From Lacrimispora amygdalina (lineage in GTDB: Bacteria; Bacillota; Clostridia; Lachnospirales; Lachnospiraceae), in NCBI RefSeq assembly GCF_003432035.1, contig NZ_QOHO01000064.1, forward strand, positions 1 through 64,000: DNA of 64,000 nucleotides. The letters are read 5' to 3'. The notes under the pieces were generated by a model. That model was not told where the DNA came from, did no database searches, and saw nothing but the letters and a program-made list of their open reading frames with translations. A program made the translations under genes and the position numbers. The first letter of the stretch is position 1. The number at the start of each line of letters is the position of its first letter. Of the stretch, positions 17,935 through 26,947 are shown one piece after another.

Positions 17935-18477
17935 TTATGAATCTTTCCCGATACCAGCGGCATAGATCCGGTTCTTGTAATCTCCCATGCCGCTGGTATC
18001 CTCTATGTTATAGCTCATGAGGTAATGGGTTCTTGACGTGCCATAAATGGTAAATCCGTGTTCCAGGTATAAATCTGCAAAAGGAGCTGACTGATACACC
18101 GTTAACAAAACAGGTTTCTTAGTCCGGTCGGATAACCGGGTGATAAAATGAAGAAACTCTCCCAATAGCTCTATCTCCTGACCAGACTCAGACATGATAA
18201 CAGAGATATCGGTGATCTGGTCCGGCTGTTCCTTATAAGCTAAGAATCCTATGGTCTCCCCACTCTTTAATATTTTCAAAAAGCTGGCATCTTTCCTTGT
18301 TCTATGAAACAAGTCGTTGGCAATGATCATCTGTATCTCTTCAACCCAGCCGCCGTAATACTGATCCACAAATGGTTTTAAGAAGTCTTTTCTTATTTTC
18401 ATATACTGGTCAGAGTCGCCTTCCCCGACCGGTTCTATTGTATACCCCTCGCAGATCAGATCATCAGATAATATCAT
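17935..18477 (-). CDS. GNAT family N-acetyltransferase
   Basis: A 180-residue acetyltransferase of unknown substrate. Supporting segments are KIRKDFLKPFVDQYYGGWVEEIQ near the N-terminus, GETIGFLAYKE, the central strand and LYLEHGFTIYGTSRTHYLMSYNI, typical of the last helix and strands of the fold. It converges with the ABC permease gene with only two bases between stop codons. Its last codons form one arm of a perfect inverted repeat. Confidence 0.72.
   Translation of the reverse strand: MILSDDLICEGYTIEPVGEGDSDQYMKIRKDFLKPFVDQYYGGWVEEIQMIIANDLFHRTRKDASFLKILKSGETIGFLAYKEQPDQITDISVIMSESGQEIELLGEFLHFITRLSDRTKKPVLLTVYQSAPFADLYLEHGFTIYGTSRTHYLMSYNIEDTSGMGDYKNRIYAAGIGKDS
17950..18000. terminator. 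perfect 14-bp inverted repeat inside the 3' end of a gene, probable bidirectional terminator
   Basis: GATACCAGCGGCAT and ATGCCGCTGGTATC are perfect complements separated by 23 bases, wholly within the last codons of the acetyltransferase gene and just past the converging permease stop. There is no true T run, but the position between convergent genes with a two-base gap suggests transcript ends for both. Confidence 0.5.
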
Positions 18478-18580
18478 GCTTCCCCCTTACCAGCAATGGT
18501 CTGGATTCCTTCTATTTCTACCATTATATAGACAGTACCCGTAATTATTCTTTCTGGTTTTCTTTTCCCGTGTTTGCTGT

Positions 18581-19432
18581 TTAAAATCCTCTTCCGCTGC
18601 TTTTACAAACCCAGATCTTATCCTGCACATATCGCTTTACCAGCTCTTTTCCCATTTTTCCGTAAATCTTCGGGTCTATGACTGATTTATCTTCATTGAG
18701 AATCCGTTTTACCCCGTCACTGAACGCAATCCTCAGATCGGTTGCATAATTCACCTTACAGATTCCTTCCTGAATACAGCTTCTCACCACATCATCCTCT
18801 ACACCTGATGTACCGTGAAGCACCAGGGGAATAAAGACTCTTTTTTTAATTTCACTTAAAAGATCCAGACGGATGCGGGGAGTTCCTTTATATACTCCGT
18901 GTGCTGTTCCAATTGCTACTGCCAGAAAATCAATACCGGTCTGCTGGACAAATTCCACTGCCTGCTCCGGCTCAGTGAGTCCGGCACAGTGATTTACCAG
19001 ATCATCTTCTTTCCCTCCGACACAGCCTAACTCCGCTTCAACCGGAACTTTGCAGGGGTGACATGCTTCCACAACCCGTCTGACCAATTTGGTATTCCCG
19101 CCCAATGGCAGATGTGAGCCATCAATCATAATTGATGTATACCCTTCCCTCAGTGCCTGGACTGCCAGTTCAAAACTGTCTCCATGATCCAGATGCAGGG
19201 CGACAGGGACAGAAGCTCTCTCAGCCGCTGCCTTTACATTGGCATAATAGAGATTTAAACCGGCATATTTAACGGTGGAAGGTGTGGTCTGTAAAATAAC
19301 AGGCGACTGCATCTCCTGCGCAGCCTCCACGACTGCCATGACCATTTCCATATTTTCCACATTAAAGGCACCCACAGCATAATTGCCTTTCTGAGCATCA
19401 AGCAGCATTTCTTTCGAAGTAACTAATGGCAT
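18581..19432 (-). CDS. class II ketose-bisphosphate aldolase
   Basis: Zinc-dependent aldolase (283 residues) of the Fba/GatY/KbaY family, which cleaves fructose- or tagatose-1,6-bisphosphate. It shows VGAFNVENMEM, the metal His pair region ALHLDHGDSFE, MIDGSHLPLGGN, AELGCVGGKEDD, and the metal and substrate segments GTAHGVYKG and LVLHGTSGV. It is the last gene of the fructose operon, 10 bases after the PTS gene, so its substrate is most likely the fructose-1,6-bisphosphate made by FruK. A tagatose role cannot be excluded. Confidence 0.92.
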   Translation of the reverse strand: MPLVTSKEMLLDAQKGNYAVGAFNVENMEMVMAVVEAAQEMQSPVILQTTPSTVKYAGLNLYYANVKAAAERASVPVALHLDHGDSFELAVQALREGYTSIMIDGSHLPLGGNTKLVRRVVEACHPCKVPVEAELGCVGGKEDDLVNHCAGLTEPEQAVEFVQQTGIDFLAVAIGTAHGVYKGTPRIRLDLLSEIKKRVFIPLVLHGTSGVEDDVVRSCIQEGICKVNYATDLRIAFSDGVKRILNEDKSVIDPKIYGKMGKELVKRYVQDKIWVCKSSGRGF

Positions 19433-19442
19433 CTTCTTTCTC

Positions 19443-21287
19443 CTATTCTTCTGTAATCAGCTGTATAATCTGATCCTTTTGTGTACATTCTTTCAGCCTG
19501 GACAGAAATCCGGGTTCCATGAGCTTTTTGGAAAGAGCAGAGAGCAGCTTTAAATGCACATCATCTTCTTTCTCTCCCACAGCAATCATGAAAACGGCAT
19601 ATACCGGTTCTCCGTCTGAAGAATCAAAAGATATTCCATTCTTTGATATTCCGACAGCGACTCTTGGCACTCGAACCGACTGTGATTTTCCATGGGGTAT
19701 TGCAATGCCGCTGCCAAATGCCGTAGAAGAGATCTCTTCCCTCTTCATAATCTCGTTTTTAAATACCTCTGCATCCTGCAGAACACCATCTGCATAAAGC
19801 ATTGCCACCATCTCATCGATGGCCTCCTCCTTCCCGGTATTTACAAGAGAGAGGCATATTGTCTCTTCTTTCAGTAATGAATCCGGTAAGATATTATCAT
19901 CAGCTTTCCACCCAGACGTATCTTTTTTTGCAACCGGAGTCACAAAAATGTAAAGAACTGCCCCAATAAAAGAACCAAGAAGAATACAAAGAACCCAGGC
20001 AGCCGGCTTATTCACCAGACCAAGAATCAGGAAACCTCCATGAGGCGCCGGCACTTCGATCTTCATCAGATAAGTGGAAACAGCCGAAATAGAGGAACTT
20101 AACATAAGAATCGGAATTACTTTTAACGGATTCTTTGCCGCAAAGGGAATCGCCCCCTCCGTTATATGAGTGAAACCCAGAACATAATTAACCAGTGCAG
20201 CCGTCCGGTCGTCCTGGGAAAACCGGTTTTTCTTAAGGGTGGCTGCAATGGCCAGAACCAGAGGAGGCGTGATGCAGGCAGCGGAAACACCTGCCATAAA
20301 ATAGTAATTTCCCTGTCCAAGAAGAACGGTTCCTGTTACATAAGCGGCTTTATTAACCGGCCCTCCCATATCAAATCCACACATGCAGCCAATAACAATT
20401 CCAAGGAGAACCGGACTGGTATTCTGTATCTTTGACAATGCCGCCATCATCCACTGGTTAAGCGCTGCACAGGGCTGGGCAAAGAGCATCATCAGGATGC
20501 CTACACCTCCAATGGTGACGATCGGTACAATAAAAATAGATTTCAACCCTTCCAGCTGTCTCGGAAGTCTTCTTAGGGAACTGACAACACCCTGGGAAAG
20601 GTATCCCGATAAAAATCCGGCGACAATACCTCCAAGAAATCCCGCATCAGTACCAGCTGCAATGGCACCTCCCACCAGACCGGCCAGGAGCCCCGGGCGC
20701 CCGCCGATGGACTGGGCAATAAAACCGCTGAGGACTGTAACCATCAGTCCCATGGAGTAACCGCCTACTGACTTGATCATCGCGGCAACTGCATTATACT
20801 GATCCGAAGTTGGATCAAAGGAATAAATGCCCCATAAAAAAGAAATAGCCGTCAGGACACCTCCCGCTACCACAAGCGGAAGCATATGGGAGACACCGTT
20901 CATCAGATGCTTATAGATCTGACGGGCAGTATTTTGGTTCTGACCGGGATTCAGATTATGAATCGCGGTTCCCCTTCTGACCGGCACGTTTCCCTCCAGA
21001 CATGCTTTTACCAGTTCCTCCGCCTTACTGACTCCGTCTCCCACCGATACCTCCAGAACCGGCTTGCCGTTAAAGCGCTCTAAATCCACACTTTTATCAC
21101 TGGCAACAATAATTGCATCTGCTGCCTTGATATCTGCCTCAGTTAATGCATTTTCAACCCCGATAGCCCCGTTGGTTTCCACTTTGATCTGACACCCCAG
21201 TTTTCCAGCCGCTTCTTTTAAGGCCTTCTCAGCCATAAACGTATGGGCGATTCCCGTAGGGCAGCCTGTAACTCCAAGTAACTTCAT
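19443..21287 (-). CDS. fruA: PTS fructose transporter, fused EIIB-EIIC-EIIA
   Basis: A 614-residue fructose permease that takes up and phosphorylates fructose to fructose-1-phosphate. The order is EIIB (residues 1-100, phosphocysteine Cys9 in GVTGCPTGIAHT), a membrane EIIC domain of about nine helices (roughly 125-445), and a C-terminal EIIA (about 470-614, phosphohistidine His532 in IAIPHGKS). The start overlaps the fruK stop by four bases, so the genes are translationally coupled. Confidence 0.95.
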   Translation of the reverse strand: MKLLGVTGCPTGIAHTFMAEKALKEAAGKLGCQIKVETNGAIGVENALTEADIKAADAIIVASDKSVDLERFNGKPVLEVSVGDGVSKAEELVKACLEGNVPVRRGTAIHNLNPGQNQNTARQIYKHLMNGVSHMLPLVVAGGVLTAISFLWGIYSFDPTSDQYNAVAAMIKSVGGYSMGLMVTVLSGFIAQSIGGRPGLLAGLVGGAIAAGTDAGFLGGIVAGFLSGYLSQGVVSSLRRLPRQLEGLKSIFIVPIVTIGGVGILMMLFAQPCAALNQWMMAALSKIQNTSPVLLGIVIGCMCGFDMGGPVNKAAYVTGTVLLGQGNYYFMAGVSAACITPPLVLAIAATLKKNRFSQDDRTAALVNYVLGFTHITEGAIPFAAKNPLKVIPILMLSSSISAVSTYLMKIEVPAPHGGFLILGLVNKPAAWVLCILLGSFIGAVLYIFVTPVAKKDTSGWKADDNILPDSLLKEETICLSLVNTGKEEAIDEMVAMLYADGVLQDAEVFKNEIMKREEISSTAFGSGIAIPHGKSQSVRVPRVAVGISKNGISFDSSDGEPVYAVFMIAVGEKEDDVHLKLLSALSKKLMEPGFLSRLKECTQKDQIIQLITEE

Positions 21288-22210
21288 ACTCCCTCCACCT
21301 TTCTCACAATAATCTCTTTTGCATAGTTATCAACTTTATCCATGATACCCAGTCCGCTGCTCTCCGCCACATTGGCGCCTACCGCTGCGGACCGCCTTAA
21401 TGCACTCTCAATCTCATATGGCTGCTTCAGCCATATACTTAAAAATCCTGCAAGTGCCGCATCACCGGCACAGGCTGAGCTTACCAGCTGAATTTTCTTA
21501 GTTCCTGCATGGTACAGCTCACTGCCGTTATAAAAGTAGGACCCCCGTTCGCCTAAAGTCAGAAGGATGTTTCTGGCACCGCTTTCATGGAGATCCTTAA
21601 GCACATCCGTTACATCTGCTTCATCCCTCATTACAATTCCAAAGATATCCTTAATCTCTTCGTCATTGGGTTTAATCAGATATGGGCGGCAGCCTATTAA
21701 ATCTTTCAAACAGGTAGAACTGATATCCAGAATAACAGCCGTCTGCTTCTTTCTGCAGATCTCCATTACCTCATCGTAAAAAGTATCTTTAAGTCCTTTT
21801 GGAAGGCTTCCGCTGATAATTAACGTATCCATATCGTTAAGTGTCTCCATCAGTCTGCATAAATTTTTCTGCTTCTTTGATGAAACATAGGAACCTTCAT
21901 TTACAAACTTATACTCTTCGGTTCCGTCATTTAAAAAAATATTGATTCTGGTTGTATCTTCCACCCAGACCGGATATACTTTAAGCCCCCGTTTCCGGGT
22001 CTCATCAACAATATACTTCCCGGAAAATCCGCCGAAAAAGCCAAGAACAGCGGACTGGGTCTGAAACCGCTTCAGACAGTAGCTGACATTTAAGCCCTTT
22101 CCGTTGGGTGTATATACTGCATCAAAAGTACGGTTCACCACCTTTCCCATAATTCCATAAGACGAGATATTCATATCAATCGCCGGATTTGCTGTCAATG
22201 TATAGATCAC
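21284..22210 (-). CDS. fruK: 1-phosphofructokinase
   Basis: PfkB-family kinase (308 residues) that converts fructose-1-phosphate to fructose-1,6-bisphosphate. The first signature is near NGKGLNVSYCLKRF; the ATP/anion hole and catalytic base are in SACAGDAALAGFLS, where the family usually has GAGD, so a Cys replaces the first Gly. It has a GTG start with GAGAGGTGG upstream. It is the first gene of the fruK-fruA-aldolase operon, behind a palindrome-rich promoter. Confidence 0.94.
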   Translation of the reverse strand: MIYTLTANPAIDMNISSYGIMGKVVNRTFDAVYTPNGKGLNVSYCLKRFQTQSAVLGFFGGFSGKYIVDETRKRGLKVYPVWVEDTTRINIFLNDGTEEYKFVNEGSYVSSKKQKNLCRLMETLNDMDTLIISGSLPKGLKDTFYDEVMEICRKKQTAVILDISSTCLKDLIGCRPYLIKPNDEEIKDIFGIVMRDEADVTDVLKDLHESGARNILLTLGERGSYFYNGSELYHAGTKKIQLVSSACAGDAALAGFLSIWLKQPYEIESALRRSAAVGANVAESSGLGIMDKVDNYAKEIIVRKVEGV

Positions 22211-22254
22211 CTTATTCCACCTCTCTTTTCTATGAAAACCCCTGCTTATCTGCT

Positions 22255-22301
22255 ATTATAGAGAAGGTAGCGGTGAAAATCTTTTCAGTTTCTGAAAACT
22301 G
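22255..22301 (-). promoter_or_regulatory. fru operon promoter with two overlapping palindromes
   Basis: A -10 TATAAT (22255-22260, minus strand) lies 45 bases before fruK. Where a -35 should be there are two overlapping dyads, TGAAAA-TC-TTTTCA (22274-22287) and CAGTTT-CTGA-AAACTG (22286-22301). The first resembles a CcpA cre box except for the central CG. They are good candidates for RpiR-type regulator and/or CcpA binding. Confidence 0.5.
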
Positions 22302-22360
22302 CTGTACCCGGCTCCCGGAGCGTTCTATACCAGGCCACAGGGCTGCATTTCCAATAAAAT

Positions 22361-22395
22361 ACGCTGGAATACCAGAAAATCAGGTGCTCCAGCGT
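22361..22395 (-). terminator. terminator after the RpiR regulator gene
   Basis: Arms ACGCTGGA and TCCAGCGT enclose a 19-base loop and are followed on the minus strand by ATTTTATTGG. The hairpin begins 12 bases past the regulator stop and separates it from the fru promoter. Confidence 0.65.
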
Positions 22396-22407
22396 CTATG
22401 TAACCGG

Positions 22408-23184
22408 TCAGGAATAAGTTGACATATAATCTATGATAATTCTGCAGATCATATACAGGGGAATCCTCGAAGAAACCTCAAATTCCTTAATAGCCTGATG
22501 AGAATGCTTAAACCCGACCAGAGAAATCTTACTGCATGACAGTAACCTGGACTTAGGATTGCAGCAGCATGAAATTACGCAGTTCCCCTTCTGGTGGGCT
22601 GTTACAGCCGAAGAAACCAGCTCCGGAGTCTGTCCGTTCAAAGATAAAATAAACAGAACATCCCGCTCTTTCAGCTTCGAAGCCTTTACCTGCATAATAT
22701 TGGGATCATCCGTAAAGAAAACATCATAATCCAAAAGCTGTAATTTCAATGAAAACTCCTGACCCACATAGGTGGTAAGGCCTCTGGCAAACACTGATAT
22801 CTGATGTGCCTCCTTTAAACACTGAATGACTGCCAGAATATCCGTCAGTGAAATCCGTTCATGTACAGCCTGAGCCTCAATGAGTGTTTTATTAAAAAGT
22901 TCATTCATGCTCTGAATCTCTTCACTTCTCGCCTTATTCCCGGAACGGTACCTTAATTCATTAAATCCATTCAGGCCGCACTTACGGATGGCTCTTGATA
23001 CCGTAGAGGGTGAAGAATAAGTATCAAATGCAATATCAACAATAGACATTGCATGAAGAGTATTCTCATGGCTGTTGATAAAATTAATAATTTCCAGTTC
23101 CGTCTTTGTCAGATTCTCTATTATATCTGAGTCAAGTGAGATAATTATGAAAACCTCCCCCTTTCCATACCTTATCAGTCGCAT
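22408..23184 (-). CDS. MurR/RpiR family transcriptional regulator
   Basis: A 258-residue regulator with an N-terminal HTH_6 domain (FINSHENTLHAMSIVDIAFDTYSSPSTVSRAIRKCGLNGFNELR) and a C-terminal SIS sugar-phosphate domain (SVFARGLTTYVGQEFSLKLQLLDYDVFFTDD, VLFILSLNGQTPELVSSAV). It lies directly upstream of fruKA-aldolase and very likely controls them in response to a sugar phosphate. The ATG is 9 bases after the upstream HTH gene stop. A strong GGGGGAGG lies 30 bases inside the frame with no standard start after it, so the exact start is uncertain. Confidence 0.85.
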   Translation of the reverse strand: MRLIRYGKGEVFIIISLDSDIIENLTKTELEIINFINSHENTLHAMSIVDIAFDTYSSPSTVSRAIRKCGLNGFNELRYRSGNKARSEEIQSMNELFNKTLIEAQAVHERISLTDILAVIQCLKEAHQISVFARGLTTYVGQEFSLKLQLLDYDVFFTDDPNIMQVKASKLKERDVLFILSLNGQTPELVSSAVTAHQKGNCVISCCCNPKSRLLSCSKISLVGFKHSHQAIKEFEVSSRIPLYMICRIIIDYMSTYS

Positions 23185-23193
23185 AAATGCAAC

Positions 23194-23400
23194 TTACCGG
23201 GCAAAAAAAATTCTTGCAGCCTCTTCCTTAGTCAGCGGGATCATCTTCATAATTTTGTTCATCTCTTCTACCGTAAATGTATTGCCTTTCCTCTTCATCT
23301 TACGATAAAATGTACATCTGCTTACTCCGATGGCATCTGCAATCGCTTCCTGAGTCAATGCTGACTCTGCCATCTTCTCTTTTAACATTTGTATATTCAA
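23194..23400 (-). CDS. small helix-turn-helix protein, phage-repressor-like
   Basis: About 68 residues, almost entirely one XRE-like helix-turn-helix (LTQEAIADAIGVSRCTFYRKMKRKGNTFTVEEMNKIMKMIPLTKEEAARIFFA), of the type found in small phage regulators. A TTG at 23400 fits the AAAGGGG site (spacing 8); a GTG at 23409 touches that site. It ends 9 bases before the RpiR gene and is divergent from the XRE repressor gene at 23566, with the operator palindrome between them. Confidence 0.65.
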   Translation of the reverse strand: MNIQMLKEKMAESALTQEAIADAIGVSRCTFYRKMKRKGNTFTVEEMNKIMKMIPLTKEEAARIFFAR

Positions 23401-23505
23401 ATAATACACCCCTTTCCAGTTGCATTAATGCTACTATTGTAATATAAGAATAGCTCATAGAAATTGAAAAGTCAATATGCAAATCGCAAAAATGCATCTG
23501 TTGTC

Positions 23506-23535
23506 GTTGCATTTTTGCAACATTGATGATATGAT
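23506..23535 (+). promoter_or_regulatory. promoter with palindromic operator of the first XRE repressor
   Basis: GTTGCATTTTTGCAAC (23506-23521) is a perfect 6-4-6 dyad. It contains the -35 hexamer TTGCAT, which is 16 bases from the -10 TATGAT (23530). The same dyad and spacing occur before the paralogous repressor gene at 27973, so this is a likely autoregulatory operator. Confidence 0.72.
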
Positions 23536-23565
23536 ACCCATAAGAAACATTCAGGAGGTATGAAC

Positions 23566-24072
23566 ATGTCAGTCACTGGCCAGAGAATAAAGGAAAGAAG
23601 AACTCAATTAGAGATGAGCGCAGACGATGTAGCCGCCCGGTTAGGCGTTTCAAGGTCTACGATTTTCAGATATGAGAACGGACACATCGGGAAGGTTCCC
23701 GCTAATGTTTTAGAAAAACTGGCGGGCATACTGAAAACCACTCCTGCCTATTTAATGGGATGGCAGGATGAGTGTGCAGAATATCAGCATTCCGGCTGGG
23801 TGCATGGATCATTAGATACAGCCGGCGAAAGCTTTTTCAGGGAAGATGACGGTAAGGGTTACCACACAGATACTGAGCTGGAAACTGTTATCCAGCACGC
23901 TCACCCGGACGACATGAAAAAGATCATTGCCATGGCGAAGCTATACTTCACTTTGACAGATTCCGGGAAAAGAAAAGCCTATGATTATCTCATTGATTTG
24001 TCCGAACAGCCAAAATACCGGAAGCAGTTTCCTGACGCATTTTCTCCGGATGTGAAAGTAGAAAAAGGATAA
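23566..24072 (+). CDS. XRE family transcriptional regulator (paralog 1)
   Basis: A 168-residue repressor with an N-terminal HTH (GQRIKERRTQLEMSADDVAARLGVSRSTIFRYENGHIGKVPANVLEKLAGILKTTPAYLMGWQ) and a C-terminal tail ending in YFTLTDSGKRKAYDYLIDLSEQ. The second ATG (23566) is 7 bases after AGGAGG; the ATG at 23560 is too close to it. It is a close paralog of the gene at 27973. It has no C-terminal peptidase domain, so it is not a LexA/CI-type self-cleaving repressor. Confidence 0.88.
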   Translation: MSVTGQRIKERRTQLEMSADDVAARLGVSRSTIFRYENGHIGKVPANVLEKLAGILKTTPAYLMGWQDECAEYQHSGWVHGSLDTAGESFFREDDGKGYHTDTELETVIQHAHPDDMKKIIAMAKLYFTLTDSGKRKAYDYLIDLSEQPKYRKQFPDAFSPDVKVEKG

Positions 24073-24220
24073 TTAATCCAGCTGTTCCATAAAGATTTTC
24101 CACCTGTAAAAAAACTTGCGTCTGGTAATAAAATCTTGCTGATTTGTAATTAATTGTATGATAAAATAAAATGTATTTTCCTCACAAACAATACTATAGA
24201 AAAGCAGGAACAGTTGAACT

Positions 24221-25573
24221 ATGGAAGCAAAATTAGAAAAAAAATATGGGTTATTTACAGCCATCGCGATGGTTGTAGGCATCGTTATTGGAAGCGGTGT
24301 ATTTTTTAAGGCCGAAAAGATTCTGACTGCAACAGGGGGTAATTTAAAGCAGGGCATTCTTGCATGGATCATCGGCGGTATCATTATGATTTCCTGTGCA
24401 TACACGTTTTCAGTTATGGCTACAAAATATCAGTACATCAATGGTATTGTAGATTATGCAGAGGCGACGGTCGGAAAAACTTATGCCTATTATGTGGGCA
24501 GTTTTATGGCAATCATCTATTATCCTACGATTACCGCAGTTCTTGCATGGGTATCCGCACGGTACACCTGTGTAATCTTCGGTTTTTCCATAACCGGAGG
24601 AGAATGTATGACCATTGCCTGTCTTTACCTGATCTCCAGTTTTACAATCAACGCTTTATCTCCGGTTTTAGCAGGCAAATTCCAGGTAAGCACCACTGTC
24701 ATTAAGCTGATTCCTCTCTTTTTAATGGCAATTATCGGAACGTTTACCGGTCTTCGCAACGGAATGACCACTTACAATTTTACTCATACCGTATCTGCAA
24801 GCACCTCCAATGGACTGTTTACAGCCATTGTCGCGGCCAGCTTTGCCTATGAGGGCTGGATCATCGCGACCTGTATCAATGCAGAGCTTAAAAATGCAAA
24901 AAGGAATTTACCCCTTGCTTTAATTTCCGGCACCTTAATCACCATGGCGGCGTACATCCTGTATTACATCGGTCTGGCTGGTACTGTTAAAAATGAGGTG
25001 ATTATGGCAGGCGGCGAAGCTGGAGCCAAGCTTGCATTTGAAACAGTTTTTACCTCAATCGGAGGAAACCTGTTATTTGTGTTTGTTATTATCTCCTGCC
25101 TGGGTACCTTAAACGGGCTGATGCTTGGATGCACACGCGGAATCTATTCTCTGGCAGCGAGAGGTCTGGGACCGAAACCAAAGGTTTTCAGTCAGGTAGA
25201 TCCTATGACGAACATGCCTGTTAACTCTGCAATTTTAGGGTTATTCCTCTGCGGCGTCTGGCTGTTTTATTTTTACGGAGCCAATCTGACTGCCAGCTGG
25301 TTTGGATTTTTCACTTTTGATTCTTCCGAACTGCCAATCGTTACTGTTTATGCTTTGTACGTTCCTATTTTTATTAACTTCATGGCAAAAGGCAAAGGAC
25401 TTAACTTCTTTAACCGTATATTAATGCCCTGTTTATCCCTTGCAGGCTGTTTATTTATGATCATAGCGGCATGGTTTGCACACGGAATGGCTGTAGTTGC
25501 CTTCCTTATCGTATTTTTTGCTGTTATGATATTCAGTGCTTTGTTTTTGCGGGGATCAAAAGCGGAAGCTTAA
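24221..25573 (+). CDS. APC superfamily amino acid permease
   Basis: A 450-residue transporter with about twelve membrane helices. The N-terminus (KKYGLFTAIAMVVGIVIGSGVFFKAEKIL) carries the APC helix-1 GSG motif that binds the substrate amino/carboxyl groups, and FAYEGWIIATCINAELKNAKRNLPLALI matches the conserved helix 6 to loop region. It probably exchanges or imports an amino acid. It is a single gene; the DJ-1-like gene starts 34 bases later and could be co-transcribed. Confidence 0.9.
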   Translation: MEAKLEKKYGLFTAIAMVVGIVIGSGVFFKAEKILTATGGNLKQGILAWIIGGIIMISCAYTFSVMATKYQYINGIVDYAEATVGKTYAYYVGSFMAIIYYPTITAVLAWVSARYTCVIFGFSITGGECMTIACLYLISSFTINALSPVLAGKFQVSTTVIKLIPLFLMAIIGTFTGLRNGMTTYNFTHTVSASTSNGLFTAIVAASFAYEGWIIATCINAELKNAKRNLPLALISGTLITMAAYILYYIGLAGTVKNEVIMAGGEAGAKLAFETVFTSIGGNLLFVFVIISCLGTLNGLMLGCTRGIYSLAARGLGPKPKVFSQVDPMTNMPVNSAILGLFLCGVWLFYFYGANLTASWFGFFTFDSSELPIVTVYALYVPIFINFMAKGKGLNFFNRILMPCLSLAGCLFMIIAAWFAHGMAVVAFLIVFFAVMIFSALFLRGSKAEA

Positions 25574-25607
25574 ATCAAATATATCAGTTACAGAATGCGG
25601 GGGGCTA

Positions 25608-26117
25608 ATGAATACTTTTATTTATCTATATCCGGAGACGTCTTTTTTCGAGGTTGATCTGGTTGCTTATTTTATGAAGACCGTTGGAAATGTAACAATT
25701 TTGACTGACGATGATCGAATAATTGAAACAAACGAGGGCGTCCGGGTCATGGCTGATTTATCCATTGGCGAAATAAGCGCTGCAGATATTGATGTTCTGG
25801 TCATTTGTGGCGGTAATACAGATAATATAAAAAAATTATCTCAACTTAATAATTTAATTAGAGAATGTCAAAAGAAGAATAAGGTCATCGGCGGTATCTG
25901 TGCAGGAAAGAACATTGTAACAAAAGCGTTATGTATTGAAAATGATTCAAAACATACTCAAACCCTAGATGGTACCATTGTATTAAGCCCAGGAAATGAA
26001 TATGTAGATTTTGCATTAGCTATTGGTAAAGCTGTAAATATTTATAAAGATGAAGCAGATTATCAGGAAACTATCACTTATTTTAAATTGTTTCAATATC
26101 CCGATAACGCTAGATAG
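25608..26117 (+). CDS. DJ-1/PfpI family protein
   Basis: A 169-residue protein of the DJ-1/ThiJ/PfpI superfamily (glutamine amidotransferase-like fold). The N-terminal strand FIYLYPETSFFEVDLVAYF and the nucleophile elbow GGICAGKNIVTKAL (Cys about residue 101) are visible. Relatives include deglycases, chaperones and cyanide hydratases; the activity here is unknown. I start at the ATG at 25608 because GGGGGG lies just upstream. A hairpin terminator follows. Confidence 0.85.
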   Translation: MNTFIYLYPETSFFEVDLVAYFMKTVGNVTILTDDDRIIETNEGVRVMADLSIGEISAADIDVLVICGGNTDNIKKLSQLNNLIRECQKKNKVIGGICAGKNIVTKALCIENDSKHTQTLDGTIVLSPGNEYVDFALAIGKAVNIYKDEADYQETITYFKLFQYPDNAR

Positions 26118-26128
26118 GGGTAACACAA

Positions 26129-26172
26129 AAATCAGGGTTGGAATCCTCATGATAGAATTCCTGCCCTGATTT
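26129..26172 (+). terminator. terminator after the DJ-1-like gene
   Basis: Arms AAATCAGGG and CCCTGATTT with a further GGAAT/ATTCC pairing inside. It starts 12 bases after the stop codon, with a short T run after the second arm. Confidence 0.7.
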
Positions 26173-26241
26173 CTTGACTGACGGTTTTATTTGTGCTAAC
26201 ATAACAGTTGTTATGCCATAGTAAGATTGGAGCAAGCAAGC

Positions 26242-26862
26242 ATGAAGAAGAATTGGGAGAGCCCGTCTTCACAGGAGTCCGATGCCGGAACAACCCGTGA
26301 ACGGCTGATAAAAGCAGGTATAGAAGAATTTTATGAAAAAGGTTACAAACAGGCCAGCCTCCGTAAAATCTGTGCTGCCTGCGGCGTTACTACAGGTGCC
26401 TTTTATTTTCATTTTTCCGGAAAACAGCAGCTATTTTCCGCCATTGTAGAACCAGTTATTGAACAATGGACCTGTCTGGGTAATACACTTGCGGACCGGG
26501 AGCTTAAAGACCAGTCCACCGCACTGGACAACGACCGGGCTATGATGGACCTTGAACTAAGGCACCGCAGGGAAATACTCATATTGCTGGAAAAATCATC
26601 CGGCAGCGGAAAAGAAAATTTTCTGGATAATCTGAAGCAGGGGCTTAAAAAACATTTTATGACTCATTTTACCACGGCCATCGGTCATGTCCCCAATCCG
26701 GAGTTCATACAGCTTCTGGTAGATATGCGCATCTATGGAAACATTCAGCTTCTAAAAGGAAATTACAACAGAGCACAGACATTATTTTTTAATGATCTGC
26801 TGGCTCATTATGCGGAAGGCGGTTTTACATATTTAATTCAAAACTGTAAAGAAAGGTTATAG
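26242..26862 (+). CDS. TetR/AcrR family transcriptional regulator
   Basis: A 206-residue TetR regulator with the N-terminal HTH ERLIKAGIEEFYEKGYKQASLRKICAACGVTTGAFYFHFSGKQQLFSAIVEP and an all-helical ligand domain. The ATG at 26242 follows GGAGC by eight bases; an in-frame TTG 15 bases upstream is possible but less likely. It precedes a membrane-anchored methyltransferase, separated by a terminator hairpin, so the genes are neighbours with independent transcript ends. Confidence 0.88.
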   Translation: MKKNWESPSSQESDAGTTRERLIKAGIEEFYEKGYKQASLRKICAACGVTTGAFYFHFSGKQQLFSAIVEPVIEQWTCLGNTLADRELKDQSTALDNDRAMMDLELRHRREILILLEKSSGSGKENFLDNLKQGLKKHFMTHFTTAIGHVPNPEFIQLLVDMRIYGNIQLLKGNYNRAQTLFFNDLLAHYAEGGFTYLIQNCKERL

Positions 26863-26892
26863 AAACCAGGGCAAGGTGCCCTGGTTTTTTTA
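26863..26892 (+). terminator. intrinsic terminator after the TetR gene
   Basis: ACCAGGGCA, loop AGG, TGCCCTGGT, then seven T residues. A textbook rho-independent terminator directly after the stop codon. Confidence 0.88.
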
Positions 26893-26947
26893 TATAACAA
26901 AAACAGGCAGCTGTTATGCTGCCACATTAAAAGGAGGTATTTTAACT

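Noticed and set aside
23101-23184. Alternative non-AUG start for the RpiR regulator after the internal GGGGGAGG
   Set aside because: It would need an ATA or ATT start; the upstream ATG coupled to the preceding gene is simpler, though uncertain.
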